DNA from: an uncultured Pelagibacteraceae bacterium
GTDB taxonomy: Bacteria > Pseudomonadota > Alphaproteobacteria > Pelagibacterales > Pelagibacteraceae
Assembly (NCBI GenBank): GCA_905616445.1
Contig: CAJQSV010000001.1
Span: forward strand, 124,001 to 188,000
DNA: 64,000 nt
Direction of reading: 5' to 3'
Shown: positions 36,141 to 45,069 of the stretch, piece by piece
Numbering within the stretch: position 1 is the stretch's first letter
How the letters are laid out: every line of letters starts with the position of its first letter
Translations under genes and position numbers: made by a program
The notes under the pieces: generated by a model
What the model saw: the letters and a program-made list of their open reading frames with translations, nothing else
Told to the model about the DNA's origin: nothing
Databases searched by the model: none

Positions 36141-36875
36141 ATGGATATTAAAGTAAAAAATTTAAGTAAAAAATTTAATAATTTTCTAGCGGTTGATAAT
36201 ATTAATTTTACTTTAGAAAAAAATAAAACATTAGGTTTATTAGGTTCTAATGGATGTGGAAAAACAACTTCTATAGGCATGATGCTTGGTCTAATCACTC
36301 CTACAAGTGGTGAGGTATTAATTAATAATAAAAATATTAACAATGCTAATCGTAATGAACTTTTGAGTAGAATGAACTTTGCTTCTCCTTATATTGAATT
36401 ACCTAAAAAACTAACAGTCAGACAAAATTTAGAAGTTTACGGTAGGCTTTATGGTGTCAATGACCTTAAAAATAGAATTTCTGAAATTTCAACAGATTTA
36501 AACTTAAATAATTTTTTGAATAAAAATACTGGTGAGCTATCTTCGGGACAAAAAAATAGAGTTTCTTTAGCTAAATCATTAATAAATAAACCAAATGTTT
36601 TATTTCTTGATGAACCTACGGCTAGTTTAGATCCTGATATTGGTGACTTTGTCAGAGAATATATAGAAGTATACAAATCTAAAAATCAAATAACTATTTT
36701 ATTAGCATCACATAACATGAGAGAGGTAGAAAGACTTTGTGACACTGTAATTATGATGAAAGAAGGTCAAATTGTTGACCGAGGAACATGTAAAGATTTA
36801 GTTGATAGGCATGGCAGAGACAATCTTGAAGACACTTTTTTAAAAATAGTACGGAGCGAAAATGAGCTGGCATAA
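36141..36875 (+). CDS. ABC-2 type exporter, ATP-binding protein
   Basis: ATPase subunit of an export ABC transporter. The 244-residue protein has Walker A G-S-N-G-C-G-K-T-T (about 35-43), signature L-S-S-G-Q-K-N (about 135-141), Walker B N-V-L-F-L-D-E-P-T (about 153-161) and the switch histidine in L-A-S-H-N. The membrane partner gene starts inside its 3' end (14-base overlap), so they form one transporter. Resemblance is to the family that includes polysaccharide, lipid and drug exporters; the cargo is not known. Confidence 0.9.
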   Translation: MDIKVKNLSKKFNNFLAVDNINFTLEKNKTLGLLGSNGCGKTTSIGMMLGLITPTSGEVLINNKNINNANRNELLSRMNFASPYIELPKKLTVRQNLEVYGRLYGVNDLKNRISEISTDLNLNNFLNKNTGELSSGQKNRVSLAKSLINKPNVLFLDEPTASLDPDIGDFVREYIEVYKSKNQITILLASHNMREVERLCDTVIMMKEGQIVDRGTCKDLVDRHGRDNLEDTFLKIVRSENELA

Positions 36876-37653
36876 AATTTACGGCTTAAGCCTTAGACAC
36901 ATCTATCTAATTAGAAATTCTTTTCCAAGAATATTAGATTTAATATATTGGCCATCTGTGCAAGTTTTTTTATGGGGATTCATTTCTGAATTTTTCACTA
37001 TAAACTCTTCTTATTATAACAACACAATAGGTGTTATTCTTACAGCTGCAATCCTTTATGATTTTTTATTTAGATCAAGTATTAGTTACAACATGATGTT
37101 CCTTGAAGAAATATGGAGTAGAAATTTTTCAAATTTATTTATTGCTCCAATTAAAATTAGTGAGATTATTGCAGCTCTGACTATGACGGCAATTTTTAGG
37201 ACATTAATTGGCTTAGTACCTGCAGTTTTGGTTGCTATACCTTTGTTCGGCGTATCCATTTTTAAACTAGGTATCCCTTTAATTTTCCTTCTTATTGCGC
37301 TTTATATATTTGGTATAAGCTTAGGTTTATTGGTTACTGCTGGCTTATTAAGATTTGGACCATCTTTTGAAAATATTGCTTGGGCAAGCTTGTTTTTTTT
37401 AGCTCCACTCGGATGCATTTATTATCCAATTGAAATTTTACCTAGCGCACTGCAGGTAGTAGCTAAAGGTTTACCGTTAGTTCATATTTTTGAAGAAATG
37501 AGAAATATATTAATAAATCAAACAGTAAATAGTCTAGAAATTTTTAAAAGTATATTGATTTCTTTTATTTATTTTGTTTTTGGTGTAATTATTTTTTATG
37601 GCGCATATTATGGGGCAAAAATTAAAGGTACATTAATTAATATTGGTGAATAA
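36862..37653 (+). CDS. ABC-2 type exporter, permease
   Basis: The 263-residue integral membrane protein has six predicted helices and the ABC-2 arrangement, with the long region FLAPLGCIYYPIEILPSALQ before the last helices matching the usual 'PxxxLP' element of these permeases. The start ATG overlaps the ATPase gene by 14 bases. The neighbours downstream are a 2OG-oxygenase-like protein and a GT17 glycosyltransferase, so export of a modified glycan or lipid is a possible but unproved role. Confidence 0.88.
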   Translation: MSWHKIYGLSLRHIYLIRNSFPRILDLIYWPSVQVFLWGFISEFFTINSSYYNNTIGVILTAAILYDFLFRSSISYNMMFLEEIWSRNFSNLFIAPIKISEIIAALTMTAIFRTLIGLVPAVLVAIPLFGVSIFKLGIPLIFLLIALYIFGISLGLLVTAGLLRFGPSFENIAWASLFFLAPLGCIYYPIEILPSALQVVAKGLPLVHIFEEMRNILINQTVNSLEIFKSILISFIYFVFGVIIFYGAYYGAKIKGTLINIGE

Positions 37654-37658
37654 TTACA

Positions 37659-38375
37659 ATGCACGAAAATTTAAATAAAATAAAAAATCTAGAAAGTTCT
37701 CCTAGAATAGTTAAGAATTTTTTAAATTCTAATGAGGTTGAGAAGTTTTTAGAATTATACTCTAAATTACCTGTGACAGTAAATAATTTAAAACAAAAAG
37801 TAATAAAAAAAAGATGGATCTCAGGTCAGGGTGAAGAACTAGAGAAAATTTTAAGAGATAGAATTAAATTAGAGATCGGTAATTTTACTATGGATAATAT
37901 TAATGAAAAAAATGGAACCGAATGTTTGGGTCTTTTTCAAGAGAGCTTCAGCCCTATTGGTTTACATGTAGATGGAGGATTTAATTTAAAAGATATAATT
38001 TATAAACAAACTCTATTACCTTTAAGTAATCACGGAGAAACTATAATTTTTAAAAATAGATACCATGGTCCTTCAACAAGTTTTACAAATACTGAAGCTG
38101 ATTTAAAAGAAAATAGTGCAGAAAATTTTAAAAAAGGAAAAAATGTTAGATCGTCCGATCATTTAAAAATGTATAGCAATGAACCGTTTGATAAAAATAA
38201 TTATGAAAAATACTTGAAACATGAAGATATAAATAATTTAAAAGGATTAGAGGTAGAGTTTGTATACAAGTGGAACTTAGGAGATCTTTTTATTTTTGAT
38301 AGAACACACTTACATTGCTCGTCTTGCAACATAGATGGGGAAAAAATTGGTTTAGCGGTATTTACCAAAAAATAA
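37659..38375 (+). CDS. Putative 2-oxoglutarate/Fe(II)-dependent oxygenase-like protein
   Basis: I infer a cupin-fold dioxygenase from metal-site residues: H-V-D in IGLHVDGGFNL (about 105-107), a distal His in GDLFIFDRTHLHCSSC (about residue 218) and a C-terminal basic residue in GLAVFTKK that could bind 2-oxoglutarate. The 238-residue protein has no signal peptide or membrane segment. It starts 5 bases after the ABC permease gene. Target unknown; small-molecule, lipid or sugar hydroxylation are possible. The codon use is very A+T rich. Family assignment is moderate because the region between the motifs is long and unfamiliar. Confidence 0.6.
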   Translation: MHENLNKIKNLESSPRIVKNFLNSNEVEKFLELYSKLPVTVNNLKQKVIKKRWISGQGEELEKILRDRIKLEIGNFTMDNINEKNGTECLGLFQESFSPIGLHVDGGFNLKDIIYKQTLLPLSNHGETIIFKNRYHGPSTSFTNTEADLKENSAENFKKGKNVRSSDHLKMYSNEPFDKNNYEKYLKHEDINNLKGLEVEFVYKWNLGDLFIFDRTHLHCSSCNIDGEKIGLAVFTKK

Positions 38376-38518
38376 AAAAATTAATTTTAGAAAATGAAAA
38401 TAAATTTGTTGATCTTATGTTAATGTTTAGTCAAATAAATTTGTTAAAAATAATTTCAAACAAGAATAATTTTAAATATTTTAATAAAACAAAATTTACA
38501 AGATTTTTTTTCTGATTA

Positions 38519-39322
38519 ATGGCTATATATGATTGTTTTCAATATTTTAATGAAGACCATGTTTTAGATTTAAGATTTAATATACTTAATGAAAAAGTAG
38601 ATTATTTCGTAATTTCAGAATCTACAAAAACACATCAAGGTACAGAAAAAAAACTTAATTTTAATTTTAATAATTTTAGCAAGTTTAAACATAAGATTAA
38701 ATATATTGTTGCTGATTATGATGAAAAAATAGATTTTGATAGTCACACCGGAGGTGAGTCTGTTGTGGAGCAACACCAGAGAAACTCTCTTTCCAGGGGC
38801 TTGATAGATGCAAATGACAATGATTTAATCATTCTATCGGATTCCGATGAAATTCCTGATCTAACAAAATTAAACCAAATTAAAAAATTCTCCAAATTTA
38901 CCGCATTTTCACAAATGATGTTTATGTACAAACTTAATATTCAAAATTTAAATGAAAGTAACTGGATAGGATCAAAAATGGCATTAAAGAAAAATTTTCT
39001 GATTCCTCAAAAATTAAGAAACTTAAAGTTTAAAGAATATCCTTTTTGGAGGTTTGATAAAATTAATCAACAAATAATTAAAGGGGGTTGGCATTTTTCT
39101 TTCTTGCTAAAACCATCGGATATAGCCAAAAAAATTAAGTCTTTTTCACACGGAGAATTTCACCAAAATCAATTTGTTAATGAAGAAAAAATAAAAGAAA
39201 AGATTGCTAACAATGAAGATATTTTTGGCAGAGGTTTTGAATTAAAAAAAATTAATATCGATGAAAGCTACCCCTCTTTTATTAGAGAAAATACGAGTAT
39301 TTTAAAAGATTGGATTCTTTAA
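38519..39322 (+). CDS. Family 17 glycosyltransferase-like protein
   Basis: Resembles GT17 (beta-1,4-mannosyl-glycoprotein N-acetylglucosaminyltransferase) proteins that occur in bacterial glycan loci. The 267-residue protein has the N-terminal MAIYDCFQYFNEDHVLDLRF, ISESTKTHQG, the putative donor/metal motif D-S-D-E-I-P-D-L (about 107-114) and the G-G-W-H-F-S-F-L segment near 190. No membrane segment is seen. The 143 bases before it hold no convincing gene. It is the last plus-strand gene before the tRNA-Arg region; probably acts on a cell-surface glycan. Confidence 0.82.
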   Translation: MAIYDCFQYFNEDHVLDLRFNILNEKVDYFVISESTKTHQGTEKKLNFNFNNFSKFKHKIKYIVADYDEKIDFDSHTGGESVVEQHQRNSLSRGLIDANDNDLIILSDSDEIPDLTKLNQIKKFSKFTAFSQMMFMYKLNIQNLNESNWIGSKMALKKNFLIPQKLRNLKFKEYPFWRFDKINQQIIKGGWHFSFLLKPSDIAKKIKSFSHGEFHQNQFVNEEKIKEKIANNEDIFGRGFELKKINIDESYPSFIRENTSILKDWIL

Positions 39323-39328
39323 AACTGG

Positions 39329-39405
39329 TGGTGCGCCAAGTAGGATTCGAACCTACAACCCCTTGATTCGAAATCAAGTATTCTATCCAGTTGAACTATC
39401 GGCGC
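39329..39405 (-). tRNA. tRNA-Arg(TCG)
   Basis: The minus strand folds as a complete 77-base tRNA with encoded CCA. Acceptor GCGCCGA/TTGGCGC (one G.T), D arm GTTC/GAAT, anticodon stem CTTGA/TCAAG around loop TTTCGAA giving anticodon TCG (reads CGA), and T arm GTAGG-TTCGAAT-CCTAC are all intact. It lies just past the GT17 gene on the opposite strand. A TGTATAAAT element about 15 bases before its 5' end may be its -10. Confidence 0.95.
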
Positions 39406-39722
39406 TTAATTACTGTTCAATTTATACAGGATATTCCTTTAGGAATCATATGAAAATTTATAAAATATTTTTTGTAGTGTTTGTTGGTTCAATTAAGATT
39501 GTTACTCGGACATCTTTATAGATCTGAGTATAATGAACGCTCTCTGTTCTGGAGTTAAGCACTCTATCTAGTTGAGCTACGAACTCAATTATTGATTAAT
39601 ATACATGAATTCATAAATACTTACTCTGAATATTCGCTTACAATCTTTAATTATATTATCTAGGTATTGGAATTAATATTTATTAATGGTAAATTACATA
39701 ATCCTAAAAAAACTAAAGTTAA
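39406..39722. other. 317-base gap between tRNA-Arg and rluD
   Basis: The longest gene-free stretch in the window. It holds a small hairpin ATTCC/GGAAT (39433-39446), a tRNA relic at 39541-39586, and otherwise only A+T-rich DNA. No open frame with plausible coding character was found. Its length and contents suggest past insertion and loss beside the tRNA gene. Confidence 0.7.
39541..39586 (-). pseudogene. Decayed tRNA, 5' half (probably tRNA-Arg)
   Basis: Reading leftward from 39586: a possible acceptor strand GAGTTCG, then TA, a D arm GCTC-AACTAGATA-GAGT close to the arginine-tRNA pattern GCTCAACTGGATAGAGY, then CTCCAGA where an anticodon loop should be. The loop is one base from CTCCGGA (Arg CCG). 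The anticodon stem no longer pairs, no T arm follows, and the 3' acceptor strand is missing, so it cannot be a working tRNA. It sits beside an intact tRNA-Arg of the same orientation. Identity of the parent tRNA is inference. Confidence 0.55.
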
Positions 39723-40706
39723 ATGTCTAATAACTTAAAAAAATTCTCAATTAATGAAGAAGATACAGGAACTCGCTTAGATATAATTCTTACAAAATTA
39801 ATACCTGAGTTAACAAGGTCTAATTTGAAAAAAATTATTGGGCTGAAACAAGTTAAAATTAACAATTATGTTGAAAAATCTCCTTCTAAAAAACTAAAAA
39901 CAAATGACACAATAGAAATAAACGTAATACCTGCTGAGGATATAAAAATTTTACCTAATAATATTAAGCTTGATATAGTTTATGAAGACAAAGATATTTT
40001 AATTGTAAATAAGCCTGCAGGAATGGTTGTTCACCCTGGGGCAGGTAACTACAAAGAAACTTTAGTTAATGCGTTAGTTTATAAGTATAAAAATAAACTT
40101 TCAAATATTAATGGAACTACCAGACCCGGTATAGTCCATAGAATTGACAAAGAAACAAGTGGATTGTTAGTTGTGGCAAAAAATAATAATGCCCATGCTG
40201 ATTTAGGAAAACAATTTAGCGATCATACTATAAAGCGAACATATCAAGCTTTAGGCTGGGGTATTTTAAGACCTTTAAGTGGAAAAATTGAAACTCTAAT
40301 AGGCAGAAGTAGAAAGAACCGTCAGTTAATGTCTGTTACAGAAATATCAGGGAAAAAAGCTGTAACGAATTACACAACCGTAAAAGTGTTTGAAATAAAA
40401 GATATTCCAAAAATAAGTTTTATAGAGTGCAAACTGGAGACTGGCAGAACCCATCAGATAAGAGTACATATGGCTTATAAAGGATGCTCATTACTTGGAG
40501 ACCAACAGTATGGTAAGAAAAACCTTAAGTTTAAAAAAATAAATGAAGATTTTGAAAATAAATTAAAAATCCTAAATAGGCAGGCTTTGCATGCAAAAAG
40601 TTTAGGTTTTATTCACCCTACGACAAAAAAATTTATGAGCTTTGAATCTAAACTACCTCAAGATTTTAAGAAAATATTGGATTTATTAAATAAATTAAGT
40701 CATTGA
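39723..40706 (+). CDS. rluD: RluD-type 23S rRNA pseudouridine synthase
   Basis: Isomerises uridines in helix 69 region of 23S rRNA. The 327-residue protein has an S4 RNA-binding domain (about 15-75, TRLDIILTKLIPELTRSNLK) and a RluA-family catalytic domain with G-I-V-H-R-I-D-K-E-T-S-G-L-L-V (about 136-150), in which the Asp of HRID is the nucleophile. The second conserved stretch is ETGRTHQIRVHMAYKGCSLL. It is followed after 32 bases by rpoH, an order conserved in many alphaproteobacteria. Target specificity (RluD against RluC) is by overall resemblance. Confidence 0.88.
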   Translation: MSNNLKKFSINEEDTGTRLDIILTKLIPELTRSNLKKIIGLKQVKINNYVEKSPSKKLKTNDTIEINVIPAEDIKILPNNIKLDIVYEDKDILIVNKPAGMVVHPGAGNYKETLVNALVYKYKNKLSNINGTTRPGIVHRIDKETSGLLVVAKNNNAHADLGKQFSDHTIKRTYQALGWGILRPLSGKIETLIGRSRKNRQLMSVTEISGKKAVTNYTTVKVFEIKDIPKISFIECKLETGRTHQIRVHMAYKGCSLLGDQQYGKKNLKFKKINEDFENKLKILNRQALHAKSLGFIHPTTKKFMSFESKLPQDFKKILDLLNKLSH

Positions 40707-40738
40707 AAAGCCAAATTTAGTTTATAAATAATATTAAA

Positions 40739-41635
40739 ATGACTAGAAAATCAGAAATAACTAATCTTCCCTCTCCTTCGGTTGGAGGCTTATCGCTTTA
40801 TTTAGCACAAATTAAAAAATTTCCGATGCTTGATGCTGAGGAAGAGTACATGCTCGCAAAAAGTTGGAGGGAAAGAGGAAATCTAAAAGCAGCACACAAG
40901 TTAGTTACAAGTCATTTAAGATTAGTTGCTAAGATTGCCATGGGTTATAGGGGATATGGGCTACCAGTTAATGAATTAATTTCCGAAGGTAATATTGGAT
41001 TGATGCAAGCAGTTAAAAAATTTGATCACAAACGAGGTTTTAGATTGGCAACTTATGCTATGTGGTGGATTAAAGCAGCTATACAAGAATACGTATTAAA
41101 ATCTTGGAGCTTAGTTAAAATGGGAACTACTACAGCTCAAAAAAAACTTTTTTTTAATTTAAAAAAACTCAAAAATCAAATTGCACCTAATCAAGAAGGT
41201 GATTTAAGAGACGATCAAGTAAAAGAGATATCAAAAAGATTAGATGTTGAGTCGTATGAGGTAGTTAATATGAACCGTAGACTTATGGGGCATGAAAAAT
41301 CGCTTAACGATCCTATTAAAGCTGGAGAAACTGATGAATGGCAAGATTGGTTGGTCGATGATCATCTAGATCAAGAGCTAATTATGTCTCAAAAACAAGA
41401 GTTTGATGACAAAAAAGAATTACTTAGTGAAGCTATGACTATTTTAAATGATAGAGAGAAAGAAATTTTAGAAGCTAGAAGATTGTCAGAAAACCCAAAA
41501 ACGTTAGAAGAATTAAGTCAGAAATATAAAATTAGCAGAGAAAGAATAAGACAGATTGAAACTAAAGCTTTTGAAAAACTTCAAAAGAATATGATTAATT
41601 CTAGTAAATCTAAAAACTTACTAACTAAAAATTAA
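40739..41635 (+). CDS. rpoH: RNA polymerase sigma-32 (heat-shock) factor
   Basis: Directs RNA polymerase to heat-shock promoters. The 298-residue protein has sigma regions 2 ([20 protein letters not shown], then [18 protein letters not shown]) and 4 ([19 protein letters not shown]), and the diagnostic RpoH box [10 protein letters not shown] (about 135-144). Only 32 bases separate it from rluD and no Shine-Dalgarno sequence is clear. FtsH, which degrades RpoH in other bacteria, is encoded about 5 kb away with a matching promoter. Its end overlaps convergent purA by 4 bases. Confidence 0.96.
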   Translation: MTRKSEITNLPSPSVGGLSLYLAQIKKFPMLDAEEEYMLAKSWRERGNLKAAHKLVTSHLRLVAKIAMGYRGYGLPVNELISEGNIGLMQAVKKFDHKRGFRLATYAMWWIKAAIQEYVLKSWSLVKMGTTTAQKKLFFNLKKLKNQIAPNQEGDLRDDQVKEISKRLDVESYEVVNMNRRLMGHEKSLNDPIKAGETDEWQDWLVDDHLDQELIMSQKQEFDDKKELLSEAMTILNDREKEILEARRLSENPKTLEELSQKYKISRERIRQIETKAFEKLQKNMINSSKSKNLLTKN

Positions 41636-42924
41636 ATTTTAAAGGGATCTTCGATCAAAATAGTATCTTCACGCTCAGGACTTGTGGAGATGCTTGAAAC
41701 CTTACAATCTATAAAATCTTCTAACGCATGAATGTAAGCTTTTGCTTTATCTGGTAACACTTCTATGTTTCTTATCCCCTGAGTTGAGCTCTTCCATCCT
41801 GTAAAGGTTTTATAAATTGGCTTAATGTTAAATTGATCTTCTGAAGCAGCCGGCAAATAATCTATTGTTTTTCCATTTAATTCATATTGAACACAAATTT
41901 TTATTTCATCAAGTTCATCTAGAACATCTAATTTAGTCAATGCGATTCCATTGATTCCGGATATTTTAATTGTTTGGCGAACTAAAACTCCGTCAAACCA
42001 GCCGCATCTTCTTTTTCTAGCTGTAACTGTTCCAAATTCTTTTCCTCTTTTACCTAAACTTTCTCCTATTTTATCGTTTAGTTCTGTTGGAAAAGGTCCG
42101 CTTCCTACTCTTGTAGTGTAAGCTTTTGTAATTCCTAACACATAATCAATAGTATTTGGACCACATCCCGTTCCTGTTGCGGCCATTGCAGGTACTGTAT
42201 TAGACGATGTTACAAATGGGTAGGTACCATGATCAACATCTAAAAGTATTCCCTGCGCTCCTTCAAATAATATTTTTTTTCTTTTTTTTTTATATTCGTC
42301 TATTTTTAACCAAACGGGTTGCGCAAATTTTAGAATTTCCGGGGCAATTTTCAACAGATCTTTTTTAAGATCATCTTTTTTATAAACTTTCTTTTTTAAA
42401 CCTTTTCTAATAGCATTGTGATGCAACAAAACATTTTTTAATCTAGCATCTAAATTACTTTCAGATCTTAAATCCATTACACGAATAGAGCGTCTTCCAA
42501 CCTTGTCTTCATAACAGGGTCCTATCCCTCTTCTTGTTGTTCCAATTTTTCCTTCTCCGGCAGCATCTTCTCTTATTTCATCCATCTCTCTGTGAAAGGG
42601 AAGAATCAAAGAAGCCGTTTCTGAAATCATAAAATTTTCAGGAGTAACGTTTACACCTTGTTGTTTTATATCTTTTATTTCCTTAAGCAAAGCCCAAGGA
42701 TCAACAACAACACCATTACCTAAAATAGAAATTTTACCTTCTCTAACAATGCCTGAGGGTAATAATCTTAGTTTAAAAACTTTTCCATCAATAACTAAAG
42801 TGTGCCCAGCATTATGGCCGCCTTGAAAACGAATAACAATATCGGCTTGGTCTGATAGCCAATCAACAATTTTTCCCTTGCCTTCGTCTCCCCATTGAGA
42901 ACCTACCACTACAACATTTCTCAT
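41632..42924 (-). CDS. purA: Adenylosuccinate synthetase
   Basis: Joins IMP and aspartate using GTP, the first step to AMP. The 430-residue protein starts [20 protein letters not shown], which includes the GTP-binding G-D-E-G-K-G-K loop, followed by [25 protein letters not shown] and the GSGPFPTEL region; all are conserved. The start touches the end of thiD (shared base at 42924), within a long leftward gene array. Confidence 0.97.
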   Translation of the reverse strand: MRNVVVVGSQWGDEGKGKIVDWLSDQADIVIRFQGGHNAGHTLVIDGKVFKLRLLPSGIVREGKISILGNGVVVDPWALLKEIKDIKQQGVNVTPENFMISETASLILPFHREMDEIREDAAGEGKIGTTRRGIGPCYEDKVGRRSIRVMDLRSESNLDARLKNVLLHHNAIRKGLKKKVYKKDDLKKDLLKIAPEILKFAQPVWLKIDEYKKKRKKILFEGAQGILLDVDHGTYPFVTSSNTVPAMAATGTGCGPNTIDYVLGITKAYTTRVGSGPFPTELNDKIGESLGKRGKEFGTVTARKRRCGWFDGVLVRQTIKISGINGIALTKLDVLDELDEIKICVQYELNGKTIDYLPAASEDQFNIKPIYKTFTGWKSSTQGIRNIEVLPDKAKAYIHALEDFIDCKVSSISTSPEREDTILIEDPFKI

Positions 42925-43736
42925 TATTTATATTTTTTTTTTATTGTTATCGCGTTTAAATGATTAATCGGACCATGGCCTTTACCAATATTAAGGTTGG
43001 ATCCTATTGCTTCGTTAACATATTTAATTCCAAGCTCACAGGATTTATTTAAAAGTTTTCCACATGACAGAAATGTGGTTATAGCACTTGATAAAGTACA
43101 GCCTGTACCGTGAGTATTCTTGGTTAAAAATTTTTTATTTTTAAAAATCTTAATTGTTTTTTTTGTCACTAAAATGTCCTGTATAACTTTAGATTTAAGA
43201 TGCCCGCCTTTAATTAAAACATTTTTAGCACCTAATTTTAATAAAATATTAGCTGCTTTAATCATGTCTTTAGAATTTTTTATCTTTGTTTTAGTTAGAA
43301 CTTCAGCTTCAGGTATATTAGGTGTGATTAAAAATACTTTTTGTATCAATTTAGTTTTTAGAATATGAATAGCACTATTATTAATTAATTTAGCTCCACC
43401 TTTTGCAACCATAACAGGGTCTAAAACAATTTTTGTAACTTTAATTTTTTTAAGTGCTGAAATAACAGCTTTTATTACGCCAGGTGAATGAAGCATACCG
43501 ATTTTTATGGCATCTGGTTTTATGTCTTCGCAGGTAAAAACGATTTGTTTGAAAATTTCTTTAGGATTTATACTTACAATAGAGTTTACGCCTGTTGTAT
43601 TTTGAGCCGTGACCGCGGTAATAGCTGTCATTGCATAGGAGCCTAGAGAACTAACCGTTTTAATATCCGCTTGTATTCCTGCGCCACCTGAAGAATCAGA
43701 CCCAGCTATGATTAATACTTTAAATTTAGGTTTCAA
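42924..43736 (-). CDS. thiD: Hydroxymethylpyrimidine (phosphate) kinase
   Basis: Phosphorylates HMP and HMP-phosphate for thiamine synthesis. The 270-residue ribokinase-fold protein has the N-terminal [18 protein letters not shown] (Q for HMP binding), DPVMVAKGG and the catalytic loop [13 protein letters not shown] (about 208-220). SAR11 bacteria are known to lack thiC and to import HMP, so ThiD with ThiE (61659) would complete the coenzyme from salvage. Neighbours are purA and glmM with 0-1 base gaps. Confidence 0.94.
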   Translation of the reverse strand: MKPKFKVLIIAGSDSSGGAGIQADIKTVSSLGSYAMTAITAVTAQNTTGVNSIVSINPKEIFKQIVFTCEDIKPDAIKIGMLHSPGVIKAVISALKKIKVTKIVLDPVMVAKGGAKLINNSAIHILKTKLIQKVFLITPNIPEAEVLTKTKIKNSKDMIKAANILLKLGAKNVLIKGGHLKSKVIQDILVTKKTIKIFKNKKFLTKNTHGTGCTLSSAITTFLSCGKLLNKSCELGIKYVNEAIGSNLNIGKGHGPINHLNAITIKKKYK

Positions 43737-43737
43737 A

Positions 43738-45069
43738 TTATTTTATAGAGTGTTTTATGATTTGAATACATTTATGCAAAAGTGGCTTATTGTCTGACTC
43801 GCCCATAATTCTGACCTTAGGTTCGGTTCCAGACTTTCTTACTAATAGTCTTCCCTGTTTTTTAATAAGTTTTTCAGCTTTTTTGATTGCCAATCTAGTC
43901 TTTGGAAGAAAAATAATATTTTTATCTTTGACCGTTACATTTTCTAATATTTGTGGAATTGGCTTAAAGACATTAAATAAGGTGCTTGCTTTTTTTCTTT
44001 TTCGAAGTGAGAATAAAACTTCTAAAGTTGCTAGCAAACCATCTCCTGTTGTTGCAAATTTTCCTAATATAATATGACCAGACTGTTCACCACCTAAATT
44101 ATATTTATAATCTTTCATTTTTTCCTTAACATATCTATCCCCAACATTTGCTCTAGTAAAATTTATATTTTCAGTTTTCAAGAAGTTTTCTAAACCATAA
44201 TTAGACATTAGAGTTCCAACTACACCGCCCCTTAAAATTTTTTTTTCTTTCCATCTTTTAGCTAGCATTCCGATAATTTGATCTCCATCAATAATTTTTC
44301 CTTTTTCATCGCATAAAATTATTCGGTCTGCATCACCGTCTAAAGCCACCCCAAGATCTGCTTTATATTTCTTTACTGCTTTGCTAATATTCTCTGGGTA
44401 GGTTGATCCACATTTATCGTTGATATTAATTCCATTAGGTTTTACTCCAATCGAAATTACTTTTGCACCAAGAGAAGATAAAAGCTTTGGCCCAGCTTTG
44501 TATCCAGCACCATTTGCACAGTCGAGTACAATCTTTATTCCCTTTAAACTAAAATTATTTGGAAAATTTTTTTTTAATATTTCAATATAGTTTTGGTTGG
44601 CATCTTCCAAACGTTTAACGCGACCTAAAGTGTTTGGTTTTGAAAGATGCGTTGATGTTTGCGAGTCAATTATTCGTTCAATTTTTTTTTCAATTGTATC
44701 TGATAATTTTAAACCATCAGGACCAAAAAGTTTTAAACCATTATCGTAATAAGGATTGTGGGAAGCTGTAATCATAATGCCCATATTAGCTTTCATTTTT
44801 TTTGTCAACATAGCTAAACCATTAGTGGGTAAAGGTCCTAAAGTAAAAATATGCATTCCAGCAGAAGCTAAGCCCGAGACTAGAGCTGGTTCTAAAGTGT
44901 ATCCAGATAATCTGGTATCTTTAGCAATAATTGCAGTTTGTTTGCTTTTTTTTTGATTGATAAAATAGGTTCCTGCAGCAAGGCCGAATTTGAAAAATTT
45001 TTCTCCATTGATGTACCCTTGGTTAACCTTACCTCTTATTCCGTCGGTACCAAAATATTTTTTTTTCAT
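43738..45069 (-). CDS. glmM: Phosphoglucosamine mutase
   Basis: Interconverts glucosamine-6-P and glucosamine-1-P for peptidoglycan and LPS precursors. The 443-residue protein starts MKKKYFGTDGIRGKVNQG and has the active serine motif I-T-A-S-H-N-P-Y-Y-D-N-G (about 99-110), the metal loop D-G-D-A-D-R (about 241-246) and GGEQSGHIILGKFATTGDGL, with R-K-S-G-T-E-P-K at the end. It follows folP by one base, and the order ftsH-folP-glmM is widely conserved. Confidence 0.96.
   Translation of the reverse strand: MKKKYFGTDGIRGKVNQGYINGEKFFKFGLAAGTYFINQKKSKQTAIIAKDTRLSGYTLEPALVSGLASAGMHIFTLGPLPTNGLAMLTKKMKANMGIMITASHNPYYDNGLKLFGPDGLKLSDTIEKKIERIIDSQTSTHLSKPNTLGRVKRLEDANQNYIEILKKNFPNNFSLKGIKIVLDCANGAGYKAGPKLLSSLGAKVISIGVKPNGININDKCGSTYPENISKAVKKYKADLGVALDGDADRIILCDEKGKIIDGDQIIGMLAKRWKEKKILRGGVVGTLMSNYGLENFLKTENINFTRANVGDRYVKEKMKDYKYNLGGEQSGHIILGKFATTGDGLLATLEVLFSLRKRKKASTLFNVFKPIPQILENVTVKDKNIIFLPKTRLAIKKAEKLIKKQGRLLVRKSGTEPKVRIMGESDNKPLLHKCIQIIKHSIK

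Noticed and set aside
38315..38515. 66-codon frame between the 2OG-like and GT17 genes
   Set aside because: Its first 60 bases lie in another frame of the 2OG-like gene's conserved end, and the rest is A+T-rich low-complexity sequence (many Lys, Asn, Phe). Not enough to call a gene.
39433..39446. ATTCC/GGAAT hairpin as a terminator near tRNA-Arg
   Set aside because: Five base pairs with no T-run on either side; it lies upstream of the tRNA, where a terminator is not expected.
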